64,000 bases of DNA from Neckera pumila (taxonomy: Eukaryota; Streptophyta; Bryopsida; Hypnales; Neckeraceae). Below the pieces are notes generated by a model. That model saw only the letters and a program-made list of their open reading frames with translations. It was not told the origin of the DNA and made no database searches. Position 1 is the stretch's first letter. The number at the start of each line of letters is the position of its first letter. The stretch is taken from the NCBI GenBank assembly GCA_963969595.1, contig OZ018411.1, positions 25,170,545-25,234,544 of the forward strand. Reading direction: 5' to 3'. Of this stretch, positions 36,363 through 46,648 are shown piece after piece. The position numbers and the translations under genes are program-made.

Positions 36363-37907
36363 CCCCTAAATGTCCAAGGCTTGTTTTGAACTTCTTGGAA
36401 TTTGCTCTAAATTGAACAAAAAGCCAACATTTTGAAAAGTTGAATCAATTTTTTTTTAATTGTAACCATACAAATTCAAACTAGACATGCTAGAGATTAC
36501 ATACAAAAAGAAAACACAACAATATCATTTAAGGATTGAAAGAGTATAATGTTTGATCAGGAGGGTGTTGAGACTAAAAAATTCTTTCAACTCTCTTTTT
36601 GCATGTCAAATCAAAAAAAATTGGTCACCAAAAAAATATGAAGTTGAAGGGCCTAACATGCACAATTCCAATCAATATATGGCTTCTCAAAATCTACTCT
36701 ACAATTTTTTTAAATGAATTTCTAGTGATGTTTTTTCTCCAAGATCTAGTCTATTTGAGGCTCATTTCCAAGAGCCCTCAAGACTACAAAAAGTCAAGAT
36801 TGCAATGGATACCCTTGCACAAAACTTGACAAAAAAATTCATAATCATTCATTTTCAAAATCAGATTTTTGATGCTAAAATTAGACTTCAAAAAGAATTT
36901 GTCAAAAATATAAACTACTAAAAATAAAAATGTATTTAGGTCTTATTTAACCCCGCACAAAGGACCAAGGCCATTTTTTAGCCAAAAAACACTCAAAATT
37001 GCCATTTCTATAGCCAAGAGTAAAAAATTTGAAATTTGTTATTTTTATTACGTCTAACTATAGGATCTTATACTTAACTAGTATGACAATGTGTGGAAAA
37101 AATTTCAAAATTTTTGACCCCACAAATTGCAAGATATCCGCGTTTAAAGTAAAAAAACAAGTTTTTTAACACAGTGGGACTAGATTTTTGACTTTGAACA
37201 TTTTTAACTTTAAATTTTTACACTAAAGAGTTTTGAGCTTAAAATCTTTATTGTGGAGAGTTGAACTGAGAGTCTACCAAAAAAAAACTAAATCAAAAAA
37301 ACTTAATTTTCATTATTAGAAAAATTGTTAATATAAATAGGTACAAGATAGAAGGAAAATTAAAATATTAATATCTTTTAAAAGGAATTAAAATGCACTG
37401 ATTACAATGGTAAGATTGTTCTAGCAAAAAAACTAAACCATGTGGAACTTTTTTTTTGAAATATTGTAAAAATTGCACTCAGAAATGAAGCCTACAAGTT
37501 ATTTTTTCAGAAAGATGCTCTAAGTGCCCAAAAAATTAGATTGTCCATAATTTTCTCATAAAAAATCCAAATGGAACTAATCAAAGCTTAGACAAAAATA
37601 TAATCTATGGAAAAATAAATTCGATTTTTTTTTTTTAAAATTTGCAAATTTTTTTTGCTACCCCCTCTCCCTTGTTTTGAGCTTATTTAGACATAACTTT
37701 TGTTCACGGGTACTGATTGGAAAAAAAATCCCACAAAGCTTATCAATTTTTCTAACTTCCAATAAAGTTTTAAAAAATCAGGACAAAATTTCAGCCCGTA
37801 GGTACCTGCCCAAAATCCCAAATGTCTGCCAAGCCGACAATAGTCCTTTAGAGGTTAACTTCAAAGTTTTGTCAACACCAAAATTTGGTGCCTTGGGCAT
37901 TTAGGGA
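36363..37907 (+). mobile_element. TTAA-flanked element, copy 4 (outer, interrupted)
   Basis: TTAA at 36359-36362 and 37908-37911. The ends CCCCTAAATGTCCAAGGC and GCCTTGGGCATTTAGGGA are inverted. A second element of the same family (36951-37854) is inserted in it, leaving about 0.64 kb of its own sequence. Confidence 0.7.
36951..37854 (-). mobile_element. TTAA-flanked element, copy 5 (inner, nested)
   Basis: TTAA at 36947-36950 and 37855-37858 flank about 904 bp. The left end is CCCCGCACAAAGGACCAAGG and the right end is AGTCCTTTAGAGG. It lies inside the outer element and so inserted later. Same orientation as the 11.7-kb copy. Confidence 0.75.
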
Positions 37908-37911
37908 TTAA

Positions 37912-38504
37912 GCCCCACATGATAGGTTTTCCAAAATAAGAAAACTTAGAAGTTGCCGAACACAAAAAATTTGGACACCAAAATGCTGATACACTAATAC
38001 CAATAGTTCCAACTATACAAAATCCTTTGAGTGCAAAATAAAAACATTTTGGCGCTCAAGTGCCAAATCAAACCTTCATGTACGGTAGTTCATTGAAAAT
38101 ATTACGAGTTTAGGGAATGGGGAATCTCATCTTGAGACATCTCCAATGAACTAGCTGTTTTGGAGTGCAAATGGTAAATTAATAAATTAGAGAAGCATGA
38201 TAAAATAAGGTAATGGTCCTTTCCATGTTGGAAAAGTATTGTGCTTCTGTAGATGCCTATGAGGGATTCCTAATATATTAAGTACGTAGTGTCACAACCC
38301 CTGTCACAAAGTCCATCATGTTTTCATTCCAGAGAAGCTGTCATCCAATTATTTCATTTGACATTCACGATGAAATCCTAGAATTTGACGAGCATTCCTA
38401 TGATTCGTCATGTAAATGAATCCCTTGTCTTTGGCAAACAAAAAAAATACAATGGGAGTGTTTGTTGCAAACTCTTGCAATAGAGCACAACTAGTATCAA
38501 TTAA
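37912..38504. other. Intergenic, nothing recognised
   Basis: AT-rich, stop-rich in all frames. Confidence 0.4.
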
Positions 38505-39620
38505 TCCCTAAAGGACCGGCATTTGTTTTCTGGTTGTATAGAAATTTTGGGCAGGTACGTGTGACTAGAGATTTCCATATTTTAGATTGAAATTTAAATA
38601 GAAGGTGGGCGCAAGGAATATCTTTCATATGCACTAAATTTCATGACAATTGGAAATGTGAGTAAAAACTTATGGCCTAATATGTTATCTTTTTTGTAAC
38701 TGGGCAGTCTAGGCGAATAAAAAAAAATCACTTTTTTCAAAAACAAAAATTTGAAATTGGATTTCTAGAGTTATAAATACATGGAAAGCTTTTAATCATC
38801 CCCATTTTGATCAATGAGTCAAAAGTTTGATAATTTTTAGTTTGCGGGCAATTATAGATTCTCGACTCTAAAATAAACTTTGAAGTCCTTTATCTTTTTC
38901 AATTTTCAATATTTTTTGAAAAAAAAAAATTTAGGATGTAGATTGTTTTTACAACATTGCAACCATTGGGATTGGCATTTTTCAATTCTATAATTAAATT
39001 CTTGACAATTTAGTATTTTGAATCATTCTCTACTACTATCTACTTACTATTTTTTTCTTATATGTTGGACAATTCCAAATGAAGTGAAAATTTTTAGCAT
39101 GTAGCCAACTTGTCTAGGAAAAGAATCCAAAGAAGCACTATCATTTTGGACATTTTTTCATCGAAAAGTGAGCTTATTGAATGCAGCTGCCCCTAATTTT
39201 CGCAGGGCCAAAAAAATGATTTCAGGGAATTTGAATGCTTATATCTTGCTATCCATAACATTGTTAACCAACTTCAATCTCTCCCCCTGACAAGATATAT
39301 AATGCAAACTTTAGAAACCTGGGCTGCAATTTAATTATAAATGTGGCTTGCCTTATGCTAACATGTGGCAAATCTGTCAGAACATGGTGACGTGCAGGCA
39401 TGGGGCAAGTTGCAACATTAGGAAGCTCCCGCTTTATGTGGAAACCAAAGGGGAGCCCCCCAGCATTGGTGAACAATGTGGAGTCCATGCGGTGGAAATT
39501 TCTAAATTTTTTACCACATGTTATCAAGTCAACATACTATAATATCCTACGGTTACATGTGTCAAAAAAAGTTTTTTTTTCAAAAATTGGATACTTGTAC
39601 TAAACCTAGCAGTTTTTGAG
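38505..39620 (+). mobile_element. TTAA-family element, copy 6, right end lost
   Basis: TTAA at 38501-38504 precedes TCCCTAAAGGACCGGC. The interior matches the 57.6-kb copy in the same orientation (TGACTAGAGATTT, AACTTATGGCCTAATATG, GGATTGGCATTTTTCAATT). A segment near 39200-39470 is foreign to the family, and the terminal TTTAGGGG is absent, so the copy is interrupted and truncated. Confidence 0.6.
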
Positions 39621-40444
39621 ATGCAAACAGGCCCCTCGCCTCATTGGTAAATAATGTTATGAGTGCCACAAGCATTTTCAAGAAGAAAAGGGGAATTTGA
39701 AGCTCCATTCTAAATTATGAATAGCAAAAAATTACAAAAATAAAATATTTACATTGATGATAGATTGGAAATTTTGATCTCATTCTTTAGTATCAAGAAA
39801 CAATATCTTTGCCACTATTGGATAAACTTGAGACAATCAAAACTTTCATCTATTTTTGAAGAGCTAACAAACTTCTTATTTTTCATTTTGCTTATCAAAT
39901 TTGTCTAATAAATAGTCAATCTACCAATCACCACAAAGAATGTAGGATAAAGTTGACATTAGAAAAAAATTCAGCCCATTTCAGGGCCGTCGGAAGTTGA
40001 CATGCCATGCTATTGTTTACATGGCCTGTCAACTTCAAAATTGCTCTTGGCCGAAGTAGTCAAGTTTCAAAGAATTTTATTTTTGTTTAAATTTTTTTTT
40101 CAATTTTTTTTTAATTTTTTTTCAATTTTTTTTAAGATTAAAAATAAAAAAATAAAAGTAAAAAAATAAAAAAATAATAATTTTTTTATTCGGAATTTTG
40201 GGTTCATGCACCACTGCTGTTGCAGTTTCAGCAAGGCGGAAACAGGGGAAAAACGACTTTTTGAGCAAAATAGAAGCAAATTTTAGGATACCTTGGAAGG
40301 CTATGGAATAGCCCTCCGGAGGCTTGAAATTTCCTCTAATGACTTATCTTGGATTTAAAGGGCCATTCTTTACATGCTAGGATCTAATGCAAAGAAAATA
40401 TTTGGAGGTCCAAGAGCACTTATCATCAACTTTGGAGAAATGTC
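39621..40444. other. Intergenic with low-complexity A/T tract
   Basis: 40080-40190 is nearly pure A/T (T-runs followed by A-runs) and could fold as a hairpin. The flanks resemble, inverted, a patch at 30.5-30.65 kb. Confidence 0.4.
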
Positions 40445-40763
40445 GGATGATTGCAAGAAACCCCTGTCCTATTTTGCATCACATCCTACGTGCTAATTTG
40501 TTTTTTGGCACTTTTGCGTTCTGACTTCAAATGATTCAAAATTCAAATGCAAGGTACTCATGACTATTATATGATAAATTTTCCTACTTAGAGAATTTTT
40601 CTATGGTTTTCCTTTGGTGGTTACCTTCATCTTATAGGTGTATACATTAGACAATTTTTTTTTAATTTAAAAAAAAAGATTCTAATTTTAAAGTACTCTA
40701 GAAAAAAAAAACATGAGCACTACAAAACGCAACAAAATTGGCAGGTGTTTCTTACAATCACCC
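40445..40763 (+). mobile_element. MITE with GGGTGATTGTAAGAAACACC ends, copy A
   Basis: The left GGATGATTGCAAGAAACCCC and right mirror (TTTCTTACAATCACCC) enclose 319 bp. TGTC stands directly on both sides (40441-40444 and 40764-40767) and may be a target duplication. Confidence 0.7.
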
Positions 40764-41847
40764 TGTCAAACATTTTGAGACTTGCTATAGTGTAGATGCT
40801 CAAAGAATGTAGAATGACCTCAAATGGATCATTTTAGTTGATGAGCATAGATAATGTCAAAACTACAATTATGGAATGTTTTTACTTGTAGGCAAATGAA
40901 AGTCATCTATTATTCTACTTTCAAAAGACAATTATATTTTTGGAGAGTGTCCAAAATTTATGTAGATTTTCAAAATCAAGACTAGATAGAACTTGAAGGT
41001 ATGAAATAGGTGGGTCTTTAAAGCACCTTTACAAAGATCCAAAATCATTCACTAAAACCTCTATTACTTTATAGCTATGTTGGGCCATATGTAAAGTTGG
41101 AGGCATTCCACAAGGAAAATTTACAATCATATGGGTAGTACATTAATGGCCCCTTACCTGACAAAACTGGATGACAAATAAACGGAAAAGATTCTAATTT
41201 ATCAAGAATCTCTGGCATTTTCATCTTGCATTCTTTACTAAATCAACCTCCTCAGCAAATCAAAATAAGTATAAGCCCAATTTTGTAGCAGGTGAATTTC
41301 AACCAAACAAAATTTTACTTGACTACTATGGAAATATGTAGAAAAGATTTGGAAACTTTCACCAAATATTGTAGTTTGCAAGCTTATAATGTCCCCAAAG
41401 TTATAAGGGGGAAAATAGTCATGTCCAATATATACATGGTCAACAAACTTTGACTCTTTTTGGAGTCATTTTTTTGCACTGTGTATATTTTTTAATATTT
41501 GTTTTTGACAATAGCATACCATATAATTCTAGTTACATACTTGCCAAATTTCAAGAGTAAGAAAGAAATTTGCCCATGCTGCATGAACTTTTTATATCAC
41601 AAAATAATAAAAAAACGATATTCAAAGCAAAGATTGAAGATTCAACTAGCCAAAACATGTAGTAAGGTCCAAAGATTACAAAAGTACCCATTCCGTAGAT
41701 GGACTTTATAACTTTCTGAAATATATGAATTGCATGATCTACTTCACTATCAAATACATAAACAAGCTAAGCTACAATGTACTAAGACTTGTATTAGCAA
41801 AATTGAGGTTTTGCTTTTAGTCTTACTTTCAATATATTAAAACACAT
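40764..41847. other. Intergenic, nothing recognised
   Basis: AT-rich with only short frames. Confidence 0.4.
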
Positions 41848-43306
41848 GGTGATTGCAAGAAACACCTGCTTCTTTTGTTGCATTTTCAACAATACTCATG
41901 ATTTTATTCTGGAGTATTTTAAAACTAGAAAAATAATTTTTTTTAAATAAAAATATGGCCAATGTATATACCTAGAAGATGAAGGTAACTACCAAAGAAA
42001 AAGCATAGCAAATTCTCTAAGTAGGAATTTAGACTAGAAAAGTGTCAAATCTCAAGAAAAAAGATACTTTGTTATTTTAATTAGTCAAAAATAGGAAATT
42101 AATCATACTACTAAAATCATAACTCCCTCTGTAATATTACAGATACTACCATTAATAATAGGGTCTCATGCTTGCTGTGCTACACATTCATTGTATCACA
42201 TATTAGTAAAACTTTGATATACTTGAATAGAATGCATGATAATGATTTCAATAAGTCTTTGAAATAATGAATTTTAATAAATGGTAAGAATATTTTCAAT
42301 CATGCATACATAAAAATAATATCTTTACACAATGTTATATTACAGAAATAGAGTAGTAGTTTGCAATCACCTCTGCCATATCACTTTTATAGCTTTTATG
42401 GTTTCAAAATTCTATTGCTACTACCAAATGATTTGAGAAATTTATTCAACTAAAGCAATCTTGGACTTCACAACAATTAAGTTGTTCATGAAGTTTTTGA
42501 AATTTACAAGTTTTTCTTTTCAATTCACCAAGTTTTTGGGTTCAATTCACCAAGTTTTTGGGTTGCCATTGTTCGTAACAATTGAGTCAACTTTTGAATG
42601 CATTGCAATAAATGTGTATCTTTTACAGTATTCACTATTGCATATATTTCATTCATCATTCAATAAATCTCTATTGTACATTTCAATATATGCTTACTTA
42701 TAAACAAAATTATATAAAGATCTTTAGTAATTTTATTTGAAGATTTATTGAAATTTTTGTTTAGCATTTTATCTAATACACAAAAATTCTAATAAAATTC
42801 TAATGATTATTGCGTAGCATAGCAAGCGCCAACCGCTAGTAAACTAAATAAAATCACAACTGGTCATTTGTAACAATTCTATGGAGATGGTCATTCACAA
42901 AAAGAACCACCCAAATAATATTTTATCTTTTTTATAAAAGAAGCTCAATTTATGGACTTTCATACTACATACAATTAGTTATTTTCAGAAATCCTTTAAA
43001 CCATAGCAATAAATCTACTAGAAGACCATCTTTTCCAAATTTCAGCTCCAAATTTGTTTTTTTGGGTACTTAACAGTACTACCCCGCACTCCAAATTAGC
43101 AAGTGTGACTTAAAAATTATGGGCTATTTTTGGATAGTAATACATATTTGAAAATTGTAGAAAATTAGGCAAGGTACATAATAGCCATGAGTACCTTATT
43201 TATAAATCTTGAGTCATTTGGAGTCCAAAGGCAAAAGTTATGGACAAAAAACAAATCGGCACAGAAGATGTGACGCAAATTATTACAAGTGTTTTTACAA
43301 TCACCC
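41848..43306 (-). mobile_element. Same MITE family, copy B, inverted and interrupted
   Basis: 41848-42030 is the mirror of 40590-40763 and about 43160-43306 is the mirror of 40445-40600. Copy B is therefore copy A reversed, with about 1.1 kb of other AT-rich DNA in its middle. A 21-bp direct duplication (TTCAATTCACCAAGTTTTTG plus one base) sits at about 42520-42562 in that insert. Confidence 0.65.
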
Positions 43307-43507
43307 CACTATATCTAGAAAAAAATCTAAAGTCTTTTATGATACACTAAGATATCATAAGGATGACTAGAATGCTTTGAGAATCCACAAACATTGTTTA
43401 TGAAAATTTCCAGTAGCCATACAAAGTATTCTAAGATTCTAAAGATTGCCAAACATTTAGACATTTTAAATGCAATGAACGCACATCATACAAAGAGGCC
43501 CCATTAC

Positions 43508-44145
43508 AAAGAATTGGGACCCTCAAAGGGGTTTCTTCCCTTTGAGAGTTCCCCTCAGGGAGGTGGCAGCCCCTTTGAGGGGAACGCCCCTGTTCATGAA
43601 CAAGGTACCTCCTTAAGAAAAAAAATTTAATTTTAAAAAATAATAAAAATAATAAAAAAATAATAAAAATAATAAAAAGTACTAAAATAAATATTAAAAT
43701 AATATTAAAACAATAATAAAATGATAATAAAATAAAAATTCTCAAATTAGCATGCTGATGTGGTGGCTATGGTGCCACGTCAGATTGTGAAATTTTGTAA
43801 TTTTGATTTTTTTTTTAAATTAATTATTTTATATTTTTTTAAGTATTTAAAAAATTAAAAAAAAACGCACTGTACAACGCTGTCTAGGCCCTCCGATTTG
43901 TTGGCGGGCAAAAAAATAAATAATAATAATAATAAATAAAAAAATAAAAAAATAAAAAAATAAAAAAATAAAAAAATAAAAAAATAAAAAAATAAAAAAA
44001 TAAAAAAAATAAAAAAATAAAAAAATAAAAAAATAATTAATTAAAATTAAAATTAAATTAAAAATTAAAAATTAAAAACCGGGCCCTTGTTCCCTTGTTC
44101 CCTTGTTCCCCTCATTCACAGCCCCTTTGAGGGCTGCAATTCTTT
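43508..44145. mobile_element. Inverted-repeat element abutting the ABI3 fragment
   Basis: AAAGAATTGGGACCCTCAAA at the left and TTTGAGGGCTGCAATTCTTT at the right are inverted ends around about 640 bp. The interior is mostly simple A/T repeats. Its right end lies within a few bases of where similarity to the ABI3 3' flank stops. Confidence 0.55.
43619..44078. repeat. Simple A/T-rich repeats
   Basis: 43619-43740 is built of AAT/AAAAT units. 43915-44078 is built largely of AAAAAAT units followed by AAATT units. Confidence 0.9.
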
Positions 44146-44149
44146 CTAA

Positions 44150-44895
44150 TGATGATCATATTGAAAATTTTATAATAAAATTCTAATTTCAATCGAACTT
44201 GGTACAATTTTGAAAAGAAAACTTCAAAAAAATTATAATTCTATCAGTAAAAGTCCTAGATTCATATTTTTCATGGCACATGACTCATGTCCTTTTTACT
44301 GAATGTTTAGTGCGTTGTTTGTAGGTAAAAACTAAAAAGTGTATCACGCTTTTGTTGAAAGTGTGCCATTTTCATGCAGAGAAGGTTGTCCTACTAGGGA
44401 ACCTTTAGCCGAGATGTATCCAAATTCCTCCTGTACCGGTTCTATTTCTAGTCTTCCATTTTCCTTCTTCAGTCCTCGCAAAACCTGCAAATACGCTGCT
44501 AAGGTTTCAGAATCAAATCTACCATGAACAGAGTTAGCTCAAACTGAACCCACCCTCCCTGAGTAATTCTAATATTCAACCTCGCACAGGTTCCCTGAGA
44601 CAGATATCTACCAAGATGGGATGTCCAATAAAGTCAACCATCTCTTGTTACGAAGACAGTTCTCGAAGATGCTCAACTATTCAGCACATCATCACAATCA
44701 TACCAAATAATGATACCTACATTAACCCCATGCAGAATTTTGTAAATTACAAGTAGATCTCCTTCCACAAGGCCATGTGACATCACAAACGCCGCTGCAA
44801 AAGGGGAAGACAGTTTGATCGAAATCAGCAACTGGATGTGAACAGGCTGGACTTGAAATAAACTGTCACTAATTGAGATGGTGATTGAGATGAAG
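44150..44895 (-). pseudogene. Inverted partial copy of the ABI3-like gene (exons 5-6 and 3' flank)
   Basis: On the minus strand, 44794-44721 copies exon 5 with identical length (74 nt) and both splice sites, encoding FVMSHGLVEGDLLVIY. 44484 down to about 44361 copies the first third of exon 6 (LRGLKKENGRLEIEPVQEEF and on to HENGT). The sequence then jumps to the equivalent of position about 5158, losing about 1.03 kb; a TGA at 44346-44344 ends the frame. Similarity continues through the 3' flank (5157-5390) to about 44150. On the other side it stops near 44895, equivalent to about 3590, within the intron before exon 5. There is no DNA-contacting N-terminal half of B3, no start codon and no promoter from the parent gene, so this cannot make a working factor. 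Confidence 0.9.
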
Positions 44896-46648
44896 TTGTA
44901 CATACAACAGAGCTAGTACTCTGCTCTAAATTAGCTAGCGACTCTAGCTCGATCCATAATTTTCAGTTTGTTATCATATTGAGCACCAATGCGATTCTTC
45001 ATTCTTCGAAGTACTTATCCCTTGTAGCTCTTGCTCTTGTAGTTCTTGCTCTGACACCCCCTCTGGAATCTACGTTGCAACAAACGTGGTCTCGAACTCC
45101 AGCATGTGGCCTTAGACTCGGGAATTACTAAAATTTGGATTTTCGAAGTTCCAAATTATTCATCATGCATTCATCATGCAGACTAATAGTCTTGTGATTG
45201 ATTTGGCGGCGAATTTGGTGGGCGATTTGGCGAGAAACTGATTTTGTGCTCCATTCCACCGAACTCAGTTCACTGTAGTGGAGCGGCGAGCACCACTTGT
45301 ACTGAACATAACATATTCCACACTGACGTGTTCCCGGAATGGTTCAAGAAATACTGTATATCTGCATTCTCTGGACGAGACATGCCGCTCATGAGCATCT
45401 CTTTGAGCCAGGTCAAGCTCCATCACGTGAAATCATGGTGTACACAAATCACCGTAAATCAACCGAAGACGACGTCCGTCAGGTTCGAGGACTCATTCAC
45501 CCTAAACCCTAAACCTCGCGCAATTTCAAGTAATGCAGATCAGTGAATTCAAGTAATCGCAAGAAGCAAGCATGAATGTCCAAGCAGTTCGCAGGTGTGG
45601 AATAGCTGGAGACGAAGTAACGCACCCATGATCAAAGCATGCAAGAATGGTACAAACGATAAGGGCTGCATTCCTTCGTCGCCAAGGAATTCATAGCATG
45701 AGCATCGCGACCTTGATACCCGTGCAAGAAAAAATTGAAATGTGCAGAAAAAAAAATGGTGGGTTCCCAGAACACCCCGCCAGAATCGCAAACGTCATCG
45801 TCAAAGGAGTTTCCCATGTGTTACAACCCCTACCATGAACACACAACATAGCAAGTGATTCTCTACAACAAACTGTTCTCCTGCATGAAACTGTCGCCGT
45901 GGACGTGGCTATGGGCAGGTCGCGATACCAACGCTTTAGTGACCTCATGAGCCCAAGAAAAATGCACCGAATGGAGTGCCCAAGCAGCGTGACTTTGCAT
46001 TGGGCCCGGCAGTGATGACAATCCCAACAACATTTCAATAAGGTCAGGAGCCCGAGACGTAATTTCTGATATTTGCAAGGTAGGAAGGAAGGATATCTCC
46101 CGTTGCATTCACGTCGTCCAAACCTCTTTGACTTGTCAAAAGTGCGGACCACGCAACCTGTAATGGCTACCGGTACTACTGTACCACCCAGGGTGTGCCT
46201 TTTTTACTTGTCAGAATTTTGCTTGCTCTTTACGCTATGAGCAATTTATCCAATCATGACCAATTACAGTTCATGTCCCTCATGGAATTAATCGCAAAAC
46301 TGCCAAGTGTAGAATAATTTCAGGACGACATGCTACCACCACTAACTTTAGCACGTCTCAAAAGTGACCCTCGGAAGCTTTCAAAGGTAGAATTGGACAA
46401 TTCCTGTCCTGGTAGATGTTCTAGAAAAGATGTATGCAAAAATACGACGGAATGTGAAAGAATCTGTAGTACTGTATGTGACTGACTCCATGGGTAATTC
46501 GACTCTTTCTTGAGTCGTAAACTTGGGGACAGTTTGGGACTGGCGGGTATAATAAGAGTGAGAGCATCAGAGTCGAAAGTCTGCAGTGAGAGTGAAGGTC
46601 GATCGTTCATAGAGAGCTATTTGTTGGGGAATCCTCAGTTTAGCAACG
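44896..46648. other. Intergenic / upstream region of the MOSC gene
   Basis: GC-richer than the TE-rich parts. A telo-box motif (CCCTAAACCCTAAACC) lies at 45500. Minus-strand open frames at 45691-46152 and 45863-46108 overlap in different frames; neither shows a motif I recognise, and I do not call a gene. Confidence 0.4.

Noticed and set aside
45691..46152. Minus-strand 153-codon frame overlapping a second frame at 45863-46108
   Set aside because: Neither frame shows a motif I can name, and no splice model improved them. A decayed gene is possible but unsupported.
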